64,000 nt of DNA from DATNBU01 sp964476185 (GTDB lineage: Bacteria > Desulfobacterota > Binatia > UBA1149 > CAITLU01): assembly GCA_964476185.1 (NCBI GenBank), contig CAYYZO010000010.1, forward strand, positions 1-64,000. Reading direction: 5' to 3'. Each line of letters starts with the position of its first letter. Positions within the stretch are counted from its first letter, which is position 1. Shown piece by piece: positions 26,061-35,393 of the stretch. The notes under the pieces are model-generated. The model did no database searches. It was given only the letters and a program-made list of their open reading frames with translations, and was not told where the DNA came from. A program made the translations under genes and the position numbers.

Positions 26061-27740
26061 TCAGAACGGGACGGGACTGACGAACGTCACGGCCTCGCCG
26101 GTGTTCGGGTGGAGGAACGCGAGACGCTCCGCGTGCAGGTGCAGGCGGTCGCCGCCGCGGCCGTAGAGCCGGTCACCGACGATCGGGCAGTCGAGCCCGA
26201 GCGGATGCGCGCAGTGCACGCGCAGCTGGTGGGTGCGGCCGGTGCGCGGCGAAAGGGCGACGCGCGCACGGAAGGATCCCCGCGGCGCCGTCGCGACGCC
26301 GAGGATCCGCCAGTCGGTGACGGCCGCGCGGCCGTGAACCGGGTCGTGGACCTGCCGCGGCCGGTCGTTCGGGTCCACGCGGATGGCGAGTTCGATCGTG
26401 CCGCAGGCGTCCGGTTCGGCATCGCGCGGCGTGCCCTCGAGGATCGCGACGTAGCGCTTCTCGACCGTGCGGCGCAGGAACTGGCGCTGCAGCGCGACCT
26501 GCGTCGCCGCATCGCGCGCGAACACGAGCAGTCCCGACGTGTCGAGGTCGAGGCGGTGCACGACGTGCACCTCTCCGTAACGTTCGAGGAGCCGTGCGAG
26601 CGCCGAATCCCGGCAGCGCGGGTCGCGGGCAGGCACCGACAGCAGCCCCGCCGGCTTGTCGACGACGAGCATCGCCGCGTCCTCGTGCACGACCGGCAGC
26701 TCGAAGGCGTCCGACGACGGCGGAGAGAAGCGCCGCGGCGCGGCCACGTCGAGCCCGTCGAGCAGGAACGGCAGCAGCGGACCGCACTTGTCGCGGCACG
26801 CCGGGTAGAACGCGCCCGAAACTCGACCTCCCGCCGCCGGCGCGGCGCCCCACCAGAACTCGGCCAGCGCGACAGGGCGGAATCCGTTCGCGAACGCATA
26901 TGCGAGCAGCTTCGGCGCCGCGCAATCGCCTGCGCCGCCGGGCGGCTCGTCCGGCGACCAGAGCTCCCGCAGGCCCCGGCGCTCCCCGCGGGCGTTGCCG
27001 ACGAGATAGGTGTCGTGGATCTCGCGCATGAGTCGCCGCGAGACCATCCCGCACAGGCGCGCGTGCGCGGCCAGCCGCCGCTCGACGCGCCGCAGGCGCG
27101 ACTGCACGACTTCCCGTTCCTCGGCATGGCGCGCGTCGAGCGCACGGCGCTCGGCCTTGTCGCCGCGGCTTTGCTGGTCGAGCTCGCGGCCGGCCCCGGC
27201 CGGGTCGCTTCCGGCCATCGCCTTTCGCGCGACCCGGCGCCGCTCGCGGTTCTCCCGATGCCGCTCGCGAAGATCGTCGCGCTCCCGAGAGTGGCGCCGC
27301 GCCAACGCGATCGCATCCCCGCGCGCCGCCGCGACGTCCGCGGAGGAAGCGAACGCCCGCGCACGCTCGGCGAGCTTCGTGACCACGCGTTCCCCGGGAA
27401 CCTCGACGCGCGCCCGGGCCTCGCGATCGAACAGCGGCGGGACGAATCCGGGAACATCGAAACGGCCGGCGATCGTGCCCGAGAACGCGCGCAGGAAACC
27501 GAGCCCGCCGTCCGGCGCACGTGCCACGAGCACGCCGAACATCTTGCCGCTGCCCGGCCGGTCGAGCTCGTCCGAAACCAGCGCGGGTGCGAACGCGCCG
27601 GAGCGAAGCTCGGCCTGCAGGATCTCCGCGGCGCGGCGCGCGACCGGCGCCGGAGCGAGCTCGTCGAACGGACTTGGAAACGCGGCGTCCGGCTCGGGAA
27701 CACCCGAATCGTCGGGAAGTGGAGTCCAGGACGCGGGCAC
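26061..27740 (-). CDS. RluA-family pseudouridine synthase with long coiled N-terminal extension
   Basis: A 559-residue RNA pseudouridine synthase, roughly twice the size of RluA. The catalytic domain is C-terminal: HRLDLDTSGLLVFAR holds the catalytic Asp near residue 397, with GRTHQLRVHCAHPLGLDCPIVGDRLYG behind it. The N-terminal 350 residues include a long Arg/Glu-rich coiled coil (about 140-250) and a segment with a PACRDKCGPLLPF Cys pair. Long RluA homologues of similar size occur in gammaproteobacteria. The target is probably rRNA or tRNA, but which site cannot be read. It lies 42 bases downstream of the Cys-rich protein gene on the same strand. Confidence 0.9.
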   Translation of the reverse strand: MPASWTPLPDDSGVPEPDAAFPSPFDELAPAPVARRAAEILQAELRSGAFAPALVSDELDRPGSGKMFGVLVARAPDGGLGFLRAFSGTIAGRFDVPGFVPPLFDREARARVEVPGERVVTKLAERARAFASSADVAAARGDAIALARRHSRERDDLRERHRENRERRRVARKAMAGSDPAGAGRELDQQSRGDKAERRALDARHAEEREVVQSRLRRVERRLAAHARLCGMVSRRLMREIHDTYLVGNARGERRGLRELWSPDEPPGGAGDCAAPKLLAYAFANGFRPVALAEFWWGAAPAAGGRVSGAFYPACRDKCGPLLPFLLDGLDVAAPRRFSPPSSDAFELPVVHEDAAMLVVDKPAGLLSVPARDPRCRDSALARLLERYGEVHVVHRLDLDTSGLLVFARDAATQVALQRQFLRRTVEKRYVAILEGTPRDAEPDACGTIELAIRVDPNDRPRQVHDPVHGRAAVTDWRILGVATAPRGSFRARVALSPRTGRTHQLRVHCAHPLGLDCPIVGDRLYGRGGDRLHLHAERLAFLHPNTGEAVTFVSPVPF

Positions 27741-27782
27741 GCGTCCCCGATATCACGTCGTGGCGCCGGCGCGACGGTCAGA

Positions 27783-28871
27783 TCACGGCTGGCACATGCC
27801 CGCGCCGTCGCAGGTCGCGGGTCCCGAGCACTCGTTGTCGGGATCGGTGCCGTTGGCGATATTGCCGCAGGATCCGTCCGCCCCGGAGCCTTTCGTGGCC
27901 GCCGTGCAGGCCTGGCAGGTCCCGTTGCACGCCGTGTCGCAGCAGACACCGTCGACGCACTGGGACGAATAGCACTGCGCGTTCAGCGCGCAGGACAACC
28001 CGTTCGCGAGCAGCGGTAGGCAGACTCCCGCCTGGCAGGTCCCCGACACGCAGTCCGACGCCTGCAGGCACGAACTGCCGTCGTTGCACGCCGGACACGA
28101 GCCTCCGCCGCAGTCGATGTCCGTCTCGGCACCGTTCTGCACGCCATCCGAGCAACTCGGCGCCTGGCAGGAGCCCGCCATGCACACGAACGACGTGCAG
28201 TCGCTGCCGGCCGCGCACCCCTGGCCGGTCGTGCACGGCGGGCAGAGGCCTCCGCCGCAGTCGACGTCCGTCTCCGAGCCGTTCTGCGTCAGGTCGCTGC
28301 AACTGGACGGCGGCGTCGCGCAGACACCGGCCGAGCAGTAGGCGCTCGCGCAGTCGCTGTCGACGATGCAGCCTTCACCGAGCGCACAGTCGCCGCAGCT
28401 GCCGCCGCAATCGACGTCCGTCTCGTCGCCGTTCTGGACGTTGTCGGTGCAAGAGGGCGCGGCCGCGGGCACCGGCGCGCACAGCAGGCTCGTCGTCTTC
28501 ACGGCCACCGCGTGCGTGCCGAACTGGTCGTCGAGCGTGGCCGTCGGCTGGTTCTTGGGGCACTTGGCCTTGTAGCAGAGATACTTCTGGGCCGCGGCGC
28601 CGGGAGCGGCGCCCGGCGGCACGGGCGAGACGTTGCTCTTGACTGCGTCGATGCAAAGCAGCTTCGCAGGGACCTTGATCGTGCAGCCCGCCGAGGCCGG
28701 GAACGCGAGGTCGTCGGGCGTGATGTCGGCCGTGTAGACGCCCTTCGCGAGCGCGTCCTGGATCTTGTAGCACTGGAGATGGTCGGCCTGCGCGAAGGCC
28801 TGCGAGGGCGCCAGCGCGAAGACCGCTGACAACCCGATTCCGAACCCGAGCGGACGGAAGAGACGAAACAT
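27783..28871 (-). CDS. Secreted Cys-rich repeat protein
   Basis: A 362-residue exported protein with a signal peptide cleaved near SQAFA-QAD. Residues 30-130 form a domain beginning DHLQCYKIQD, with a second CYKAKCPK and a DQFG/LLCAPV end, a module I associate with secreted proteins of Binatota-like bacteria. Three near-identical units follow, each with C-x-D-x-x-QNGxETDxDCGG and paired Cys plus a CxxxSDCxSxxC knot. A CCDTACNGTCQAC tail follows. The function is unknown; disulfide-rich repeats suggest a surface or matrix protein. The ATG has GGAGGG upstream. A possible promoter (TTGTCG, 18 bp, CATGAT) lies about 40 bp upstream on the minus strand. Confidence 0.8.
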   Translation of the reverse strand: MFRLFRPLGFGIGLSAVFALAPSQAFAQADHLQCYKIQDALAKGVYTADITPDDLAFPASAGCTIKVPAKLLCIDAVKSNVSPVPPGAAPGAAAQKYLCYKAKCPKNQPTATLDDQFGTHAVAVKTTSLLCAPVPAAAPSCTDNVQNGDETDVDCGGSCGDCALGEGCIVDSDCASAYCSAGVCATPPSSCSDLTQNGSETDVDCGGGLCPPCTTGQGCAAGSDCTSFVCMAGSCQAPSCSDGVQNGAETDIDCGGGSCPACNDGSSCLQASDCVSGTCQAGVCLPLLANGLSCALNAQCYSSQCVDGVCCDTACNGTCQACTAATKGSGADGSCGNIANGTDPDNECSGPATCDGAGMCQP

Positions 28872-29045
28872 GGGAGAACCCTCCTGCGGCGGGGCTTCCC
28901 GCTCCGCCGCCGCGCATCATGCACCGGCGGGCGCGGGAGCGACAAGTCGCGCTCGTGCGGAGGCCTTCACTTTCCGGACGTTCAGGATCCCGAGCGCCCG
29001 CATCCGCCGGTTGCCCGAGCGCGCCTCGCGGACGACGCCTCCGGG

Positions 29046-29834
29046 TCAGGCCAGCCGCTCGCGATGCTTCCAGAGCAGGACGGCCGCTCCGCTCGAGACG
29101 CCGATCGCGCTGACGAGGTACGGCAGCGCGAACAGCAGCGGCGCATCCGCCCCTTCCGGCTTGCGGAAGTTCCAGAGCACCAGGTTCGCGACGACGTAGA
29201 TCGCGTAGGCGACGCCGAGCTTCAGCGCGAGGCGCCGTTCGGCCCAGATGCTGGCGGCGTACGCGGCGAGCAGCGCCGCGAACGTGCCCGCGGCCGCCGT
29301 GTTCGCCTGGCCGGACAGTCGCTCCCCGAGCAGGACGAACCCGATCTCGTCCGTGTAGGCGAACGGCTTGATCGCGTTCGACAGCGCCATCAACGCGAAC
29401 AGCAGCGCGAACGAACGCAGCAGGATGCGCCCCGGCGTCGGGTCGAGCCGCGCGTAGCCTGCCTTCGCCATCGCGGCCACCGTTCCCCAGGCCCCGGCGA
29501 GGGCGACGAGCGTGTAGACGACGCCGAAGACGGCCTTGCCACCGCTCGGCGTCGGCATCCTCAACGTGAACAGGAACAGGTTCGCGCTCACGTACGACGC
29601 GAACGCGATGCCGAGCGGGAGGGCTGCCGCGCGCTCCCGCCAGAGCGCCGCGGCGTAGCAGCCGAGGAACACGGCGAACGTCCACCCCGCGATCAGGTTC
29701 GGCGTGCCCGCGAGGCGCCGACCGAAGAACACGAAGCCGGTTTCCGCCGAGAAGCCGAAGGGCTTGAGGAAGTTCGAGATCGCGAGCAGGCCGAACAGCA
29801 CGGCCATCGAGCGCAGGAAGCGGTGGTTGTCCAT
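29046..29834 (-). CDS. Multi-pass membrane protein with an internal duplication
   Basis: A 262-residue protein with about eight hydrophobic segments. The two halves repeat each other: AVLFGLLAISNFLKPFGF matches ALLFALMALSNAIKPFAY, ETGFVFFGRRLAGTPN matches EIGFVLLGERLSGQAN, and YVSANLFLFTLRMP matches YVVANLVLWNFRKP. The protein therefore arose by tandem duplication of a four-helix unit. I do not recognise the family. An AGAGGG sequence precedes the ATG. The gene lies between a Cys-rich secreted protein and a GFA-GNAT gene with no clear operon partner. Confidence 0.75.
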   Translation of the reverse strand: MDNHRFLRSMAVLFGLLAISNFLKPFGFSAETGFVFFGRRLAGTPNLIAGWTFAVFLGCYAAALWRERAAALPLGIAFASYVSANLFLFTLRMPTPSGGKAVFGVVYTLVALAGAWGTVAAMAKAGYARLDPTPGRILLRSFALLFALMALSNAIKPFAYTDEIGFVLLGERLSGQANTAAAGTFAALLAAYAASIWAERRLALKLGVAYAIYVVANLVLWNFRKPEGADAPLLFALPYLVSAIGVSSGAAVLLWKHRERLA

Positions 29835-29883
29835 GCCCTCTTCTATCGCGCTGACCGGCGGTGTGGAAGCTGGCGCCGCGAGT

Positions 29884-30762
29884 TCAGGACTCTTCCTCGA
29901 GAACCTTCTCGAAGCAGAGGCTGTACACATTGCCGGCGTACTCCCCCCAGGGCGGGATCTCGCGAAATCCGCTCGAGCGGTAGAGCGCGAGCGCGACCGG
30001 CGAAGACTTTCCCGTCTCGAGCCGAAGCACGCGGTGACGCCTCGAGATCGCAATAGCCTCGATCGCCGACAATAGTTGCCGCGAGTACCCGCAGCCGCGA
30101 AGGTCCGGCACGACGTACATGCGCTTGACCTCGCCGGTCGCCGCATCGAGCGATCGCAGCGCTCCGCAGGCGACGGGCCGTCCAGCGGCGCGTCCGACGA
30201 GGAAGACCATGCGCGCCTCGTCGTGGTCGTCCTCGTGCAGCCCGAAGATCACGTCCCGCGGGTAGGTTCGCGCGAGGTCTTCGTCGAGCGCGGCGATCAG
30301 CGTCCGGGCGTCCGGCGACGACGGCGGCTCGGCGCGCAACCGGAGCCGCGGAATGCGGCTGTCGGGCGATCCGGTCGCCAGGCGCGGGAGCCCGTCGTCG
30401 GGCAGCCGCTCCCACACGGCCTTGCCGGACGTCCAGCCGTGCACCGCCGGCCGCGCGCCGGGATCGCCGTCGATCGTGCCGAGGCGGATGCGCAGCGTCC
30501 CGGGGTCGTCGTCGCTGCGGCTCACGACCGGCGAGCCGCAGCGCGAGCAGAACACGCGATGCTTTCCCGGGCTCGACTCGTAGCTCGCGAGCAGGTCCTC
30601 GCCGGCCGTGAAGCGCAGCGCCCGGCGCGGCACCGGGGCGTTCACGGCGAACGCCGAACCCTGCGCCTTGCGGCAGTCCTCGCAGTGGCAGATGGCAACC
30701 GGCCCCGGCGTCGCCTCGATCTCGAAACGGACGCCGCGGCACAGGCAGGTCCCGGTGATCAT
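29884..30762 (-). CDS. GFA (glutathione-dependent formaldehyde-activating-like) / GNAT acetyltransferase fusion
   Basis: A 292-residue two-domain protein. Residues 1-115 are a zinc-binding GFA/CENP-V fold with CLCRG, ICHCEDCRKAQG and VFCSRCGSPV as ligands. Residues about 150-290 are a GNAT N-acetyltransferase with the acetyl-CoA loop RMYVVPDLRGCGYSRQLL, then LRLETGKSSPVALALYRSSGF. GFA domains of this type are usually stand-alone and often miscalled as formaldehyde enzymes; many have unknown thiol chemistry. The fusion suggests that a thiol conjugate is captured and then acetylated, which is only inference. The ATG at 30762 begins directly with the GFA fold. Confidence 0.85.
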   Translation of the reverse strand: MITGTCLCRGVRFEIEATPGPVAICHCEDCRKAQGSAFAVNAPVPRRALRFTAGEDLLASYESSPGKHRVFCSRCGSPVVSRSDDDPGTLRIRLGTIDGDPGARPAVHGWTSGKAVWERLPDDGLPRLATGSPDSRIPRLRLRAEPPSSPDARTLIAALDEDLARTYPRDVIFGLHEDDHDEARMVFLVGRAAGRPVACGALRSLDAATGEVKRMYVVPDLRGCGYSRQLLSAIEAIAISRRHRVLRLETGKSSPVALALYRSSGFREIPPWGEYAGNVYSLCFEKVLEEES

Positions 30763-30898
30763 CGCCCGTCTCCTCTCCGGCGGCTTCGAACGAGACGGGC
30801 GCTCCGTGCATCGTCGCGACGGCCGGTCAAAATGTGACGCGCCGTCCACCGCTCCTCGGGTTGCGTTCCTCCGGCTTCCTGCCGAAGATTCCGTCCCG

Positions 30899-32437
30899 AT
30901 GCACACCGTCCTTTCGCCGTTTCCCCCGGCCTCCCGCGGCCTGCTCGCCGCGGCGCTGTCGGCCTTCCTCCTGCCTTCCGCCGCCCTCGCGTTCTCGCTC
31001 GACGACGTCACCGCCCGCGCCGAGGCGATGTCGCGAGAGGAGTACCGGGACCATCGCCAGGCGCTTCCGGCGTGGATGCTGGTCAGCGGGGAGATCGACT
31101 ACGACGAATGGCGCGACATCCGCTTCCGCCCCGACCGCGCGCTCTGGCGCAAGGAAGGCCTTCCGTTCCAGGTGCAGTTCTTCCACCCCGGCTTCTACTA
31201 CGACCGCACGGTGGCCGTGAACGTCGTCGACGAATCCGGCGTGAAGCCGCTCGCGTTCGACATCACCTCGTTCGACTACGGCAAGAACCAGTTCGCATCC
31301 CGCATCCCGAAGGACACCGGCTTCGCGGGCATCCGCATCCACGCGCCGCTGCGGTCGAAGGAGTACTTCGACGAGCTGATCGTGTTCCTCGGCGCGACCT
31401 ACTTCCGGGCGCTCGGCCGGGACAACGTCTACGGCCTGTCCGCGCGCGGCATCGCGATCGACACCGTCGAGCCGAGCGGCGAGGAGTTCCCGCACTTCGT
31501 CGAGTTCTGGCTCGAGACGCCGGCGAAGGACGCCGACCACCTCGTGGTCTACGCGCTGATGGAAGGACCGAGCGTGACCGGCGCGTACCGCTTTGACGTC
31601 CGTCCCGGCGCGCGCACGACAGTGGATGTCGACTCGCGCCTGTTCCCGCGCAAGGCCGTCAAGAAGCTCGGGATCGCGCCACTGACCAGCATGTTCTTCT
31701 TCGGGGAAAGCTCGCGCCGGCGATTCGACGACTTCCGCCCCGAGGTCCACGACTCGGACGGCCTGCTGCTGCACTTCGACGGGGGCGAGTGGCTGTGGCG
31801 CCCGCTCGACAACCCCGTGCGCGTGAACGCCAGCAGCTACTCGATGAAGAACCCGCGAGGGTTCGGCCTGCTGCAGCGCGACCGCTCGTTCGCGAACTAC
31901 CAGGACCTCGAGACGCGCATGGAGTTGCGGCCGAGCGCCTGGGTCGAGCCGCGCGGCGACTGGGGCGACGGACGAGTCGAACTCGTCGAGATCCCGTCGG
32001 ACACCGAACTCGTCGACAACATGGTCGCGTACTGGGTCCCGGGCGCTCCGGTCGTCCCCGGCAAGCGGATCGACTTCGCGTACACCGTGTCGCTGTTCCT
32101 CGACGACGCCACGACGCCTCCGGGCGGCCGCGTGCTCGCGACGCGGCAGGACGGAGGAGCGAAGCACGACGTGAACCGCTTCGTGCTCGAGTTCTCCGGA
32201 GAAGAGCTGAACTCCCTGCGGGACGACTCGCCGCCGAAGGCCGTGATCTCGATCGCGCCGAAGGACGCCGCCGAGTTGCTCGACCACTACGTCGTGCGCA
32301 ACCCGGACACGGGCGGCTGGCGGCTCTCCTTCCAGGTGAAGCCGAAGACCGACAAGCCGGTCGAACTGCGCGCGTTCCTGAAAAGCGACGAGGGCGGGAC
32401 GAGCGAGACCTGGAGCAGCGCGATCAACATCCGCTGA
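30899..32437 (+). CDS. opgG: Periplasmic glucan biosynthesis protein, OpgG/MdoG
   Basis: A 512-residue protein, the usual OpgG length. A signal peptide (to about residue 31, ALA-F) sends it to the periplasm, where OpgG helps add branches to osmoregulated periplasmic glucans. Family phrases are seen throughout: VTARAEAMSREEYRD, YDEWRDIRFRPDRALW, FQVQFFHPGFYYDRTV, FLGATYFRALGRDNVYGLSARGIAIDT and SMFFFGESSRRRFDDFRPEVHDSDGL. The usual partner glucosyltransferase OpgH is not in the window. No clear Shine-Dalgarno precedes the ATG. Confidence 0.95.
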   Translation: MHTVLSPFPPASRGLLAAALSAFLLPSAALAFSLDDVTARAEAMSREEYRDHRQALPAWMLVSGEIDYDEWRDIRFRPDRALWRKEGLPFQVQFFHPGFYYDRTVAVNVVDESGVKPLAFDITSFDYGKNQFASRIPKDTGFAGIRIHAPLRSKEYFDELIVFLGATYFRALGRDNVYGLSARGIAIDTVEPSGEEFPHFVEFWLETPAKDADHLVVYALMEGPSVTGAYRFDVRPGARTTVDVDSRLFPRKAVKKLGIAPLTSMFFFGESSRRRFDDFRPEVHDSDGLLLHFDGGEWLWRPLDNPVRVNASSYSMKNPRGFGLLQRDRSFANYQDLETRMELRPSAWVEPRGDWGDGRVELVEIPSDTELVDNMVAYWVPGAPVVPGKRIDFAYTVSLFLDDATTPPGGRVLATRQDGGAKHDVNRFVLEFSGEELNSLRDDSPPKAVISIAPKDAAELLDHYVVRNPDTGGWRLSFQVKPKTDKPVELRAFLKSDEGGTSETWSSAINIR

Positions 32438-32448
32438 TCGGCGCTTCC

Positions 32449-34164
32449 CTACGACTCCGCGGCGGACCCGTCGTCGCCCGACGGCTCGCCGGCGAACAAT
32501 TCGAGCGACTCGAACAGGCCCGCCGACGGTGTCCCGCCTCCGGCGTGACGGCAGCGCACGATCCCGAACGTCCAGCGCACGAGAACGCCTTCGCCGAGCG
32601 GCCTCCAGACCGGGACCCGCGCCGTGATGGTCGCCTCGACGATCGAGCCCGGCTCGCCGCGGTCGCCGGTCGCGCGGATCGTCCCGAGTCCCGCCGCGTC
32701 TTCCACCAGCTGGAGCGTCGGGCCCTCCCGCGTGTGGCTGCGCTCGACGAAGATGCTTCGGTCGGCGCGGAGCCCGACCACGCGCAACCGTTCCCGCGGA
32801 TCCGCATTTCGTCGGCCGCCGCGATCGACGAACGCGACCGTATCGACGTCGAGCGCGAGGTCGCCCGCGCGCACGCGGCCACGAAGACGGCCGTGGTCCG
32901 GCGCCAGCGCTTCGAACACCAGCCGGATGTCGGCGTCGACGAGGCGCGAGGCGGCGAGGCCCTCTTCGAGATCCAGGTACGCGTCGTGCGTCGCATAGCG
33001 CAGCATCTGCGTCCCCGGCGCTCCCGCCCTTGCCGGCGCGCCACCCGGCGACGCGGCCGCCGCGCCGACCGCGACCTCGACGCGCGTTCCGCTCTCGTCG
33101 ATGCTCCAGCGAAGCCCTTCGAGTTCGTAGCGCCCGGGCTCGCCGCCCCACTCCCCCTCGCCGACCAGCAGCATCATCGTGCCGTCCGTCGCCACGATCG
33201 AGAAACGCGCCGCCATCGAACGCGGTCCCGTCGCTTCGACGCCGGCGAACATCGCGTGGCGGCCGTCGTCGTCGAGCAGCGCCTGCAGCGACCAGCCGGG
33301 CTCGGGCGGCCCGGGCGACCCGCGGTGTCCGGCGGGCGGCAGCTGCCATCCGGCCCGGGCGCTTCCGTCGTCGGCACTCGCCGGCTTGCGCGGGGCCGCT
33401 TCGTCGAACGCGGCGACGAGTCCGTCGAGGAGGGCCTCGCGCAACGGCCCCGGCCAGCGCAGCGGGATGCCGAGCTCGAGCTGCGCCGCGTCGACCGCGC
33501 CCGCGAGCGCGAGCCGCGACAGGCGGGCCACCACCTCGTGCTCGTGGTCGGCGAAGCGTCCGCTGAACAGCTGCGCGGCGTTCTCCCGACCGCTCGCCGT
33601 GTAGCGGCGACCGACGGCGAAGCCGAGGCCGCGCGCGGAAAGCTCGCGCTCGATCGCCGCGATGGTCGTGTCGTAGCGCTCGCGGCTCAGCGTCGGATGG
33701 CGGCCGGTGAGCGCGCCGGCGCGCCGGCGAAGCCCCACGCCGACGTCGCAGCACGGCACCACCATGTTCCAGCCGTGCACGAACAGGACGAGCGCGGCGT
33801 CGCCGCCCGCGGCCGCGGCTTCGACGGCCGCCGCGAGCAGGCCGAGCACCTCGGGCGCACGGGAAGCGAGATGCCCGATGCGGTTCAGGTCGATCTCGTT
33901 GCGGTCGAGGCCGTGGTTGACGAGAGCGTGCGCGTCGAGCCGCTCGGCCAGCTCCCGGGCGATCCCGGCCGTGAAGAGGTCGTTCACGTTGTCGCCGCGC
34001 CGCACGTCGCGACGACGGCGCCCGCCGTGGGGCGCGACGACGACGATCGGCCGCCGGCCTTCGCGCAGCGCGAGCCAGCGCGGAACCTCGATCGGCCGCG
34101 ACCAGCTTGGCAGCGCCGCCGCCGACCACGGGTCATCGTTGTCGTCGGGACGCCTCGCGCTCAT
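32449..34164 (-). CDS. Unknown protein, N-formylglutamate-amidohydrolase-like N-terminus plus beta-rich C-terminus
   Basis: A 571-residue cytoplasmic protein that I do not firmly recognise. Residues 35-220 resemble an FGase/metallopeptidase fold: IVVVAPHGGRR, a DLFTAGIARELAERL helix, VNHGLDRNEIDLNR, then ALVLFVHGWN and a late RRYTASGRENAAQLF. Residues 290-571 are beta-rich with phrases such as GRHAMFAGVEATGPRSMAARFSI and RYELEGLRWSI, possibly a carotenoid- or hydroxysteroid-binding-like sheet. The gene overlaps the MFS transporter stop and is the last of a three-gene operon with a crotonase, so it may act on a carboxylated ring product. Assignment is tentative. Confidence 0.6.
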   Translation of the reverse strand: MSARRPDDNDDPWSAAALPSWSRPIEVPRWLALREGRRPIVVVAPHGGRRRRDVRRGDNVNDLFTAGIARELAERLDAHALVNHGLDRNEIDLNRIGHLASRAPEVLGLLAAAVEAAAAGGDAALVLFVHGWNMVVPCCDVGVGLRRRAGALTGRHPTLSRERYDTTIAAIERELSARGLGFAVGRRYTASGRENAAQLFSGRFADHEHEVVARLSRLALAGAVDAAQLELGIPLRWPGPLREALLDGLVAAFDEAAPRKPASADDGSARAGWQLPPAGHRGSPGPPEPGWSLQALLDDDGRHAMFAGVEATGPRSMAARFSIVATDGTMMLLVGEGEWGGEPGRYELEGLRWSIDESGTRVEVAVGAAAASPGGAPARAGAPGTQMLRYATHDAYLDLEEGLAASRLVDADIRLVFEALAPDHGRLRGRVRAGDLALDVDTVAFVDRGGRRNADPRERLRVVGLRADRSIFVERSHTREGPTLQLVEDAAGLGTIRATGDRGEPGSIVEATITARVPVWRPLGEGVLVRWTFGIVRCRHAGGGTPSAGLFESLELFAGEPSGDDGSAAES

Positions 34165-35393
34165 GCGAGCGGCGTGCGCGCCTTCACGATGCGCTCGGCG
34201 GCGAGGACCCCGGCGGCGGCCACCGCGGAGGCCGCGAGCGGCACGAGCAGCGCCGTCTCGAGGCTTCCGGTCGCGTCGGAGGCGACGCCGACGAGAAACG
34301 GGCCAAGCGCGGTGCCGAGGCCGGCGAGGAACAGCATGTGCACCGCGAACGTCAGGCCGAGCCGCCGCGCCGGGACCAGTTCGGCGACCATGCTCTGCAG
34401 GCTCGGCAGCGCGGCGAAGATCGCGAACGGGCCGGCCACCGCGGCGGCGAGCAGCACCGCGTGCGGCACGTCCATCAACGCGACGCCGACCATCGGGACG
34501 ACGGCGGCGGCGCCGATCGCCGTGACCCGAAGCTGGCCCGCGAAGCCGCGCGCCCGGAACGCGTCGCCGAGCCGCCCGCCGACGAGGCTGCCGGCGACGC
34601 CGCCGAAGAGCTGGGCGATCCCGAAGACGAGTCCGGTCTGTCCGGTTTCGAAGCCGAGATCGCGCACGAAGTAGGTCGGCGCCCACGTGATCCAGCCGCT
34701 CGCCGCCACGAGCAGCGCCATGCCGGACAGCCAGATCGCCAGCAGGCGCACGTCGCGCAGGGCTTCGCGAATGATGAGGTACGGCGATTCGTGCGCCTCC
34801 CGGTCGCCCGCTTCCACCCTTCGCGGCTCGATCATCACGAGCAGCAGCGGGATCGCGAGGAGGCCGGCCGCGCCGTAGAGCAGGAACACGTCGCGCCAGC
34901 CGATCGACGCGACGAGCCACCCGCCGAGGCCGATGCCGAGGCCGCCGCCGAGCGCCGTGGAAGCGCCCACCAGCCCGATCGCGTTCCCGCGCCGTTCGGG
35001 AGGATACGCATCGGCGATCAGCGACATCGCGCACGGGTACAGCGAAGCCTCGCCGATGCCCGTGAGGAAACGCGCGACGAACAGGCTGCCGAACCCCGTC
35101 GCCAACCCGCTCGCCGCGGTCGCGGCGCTCCAGCAAACGAGGCCGAACAGGATCACGAGCCGGCGCGACGCGCGGTCGGCGAGATAGCCGAACACGAACG
35201 CCGCGACCGCGTAGATCAGCGAGAACGCGACTCCGCTGACGATGCCGATCTCGGTGTCCGACAGCGCGAGGTCGGCCTTGATCGACGGCACGAGGATCGG
35301 CACGACCTGCCGGTCGGCCCAGTTGATGGTGTTGACCAGGGTCAGCGTGACGAGCAGGTAGAACGGCCTCGCCCGCCACGACTCCTCGGTCAT
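34161..35393 (-). CDS. Spinster-like MFS transporter
   Basis: A 410-residue protein with twelve hydrophobic segments. The N-terminal signature NTINWADRQVVPILVPSIKADLALSDTEIG and the loop GYLADRASRRLVILFG are typical of the spinster-like group of the major facilitator superfamily, with RFLTGIGEASLYPCAMSLIADAYPPERRG after helix 4. Substrates of this group include lipophilic and aromatic acids. Its ATG overlaps the crotonase stop and its stop overlaps the next start, so uptake or export of the crotonase pathway substrate is likely. Confidence 0.9.
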   Translation of the reverse strand: MTEESWRARPFYLLVTLTLVNTINWADRQVVPILVPSIKADLALSDTEIGIVSGVAFSLIYAVAAFVFGYLADRASRRLVILFGLVCWSAATAASGLATGFGSLFVARFLTGIGEASLYPCAMSLIADAYPPERRGNAIGLVGASTALGGGLGIGLGGWLVASIGWRDVFLLYGAAGLLAIPLLLVMIEPRRVEAGDREAHESPYLIIREALRDVRLLAIWLSGMALLVAASGWITWAPTYFVRDLGFETGQTGLVFGIAQLFGGVAGSLVGGRLGDAFRARGFAGQLRVTAIGAAAVVPMVGVALMDVPHAVLLAAAVAGPFAIFAALPSLQSMVAELVPARRLGLTFAVHMLFLAGLGTALGPFLVGVASDATGSLETALLVPLAASAVAAAGVLAAERIVKARTPLA

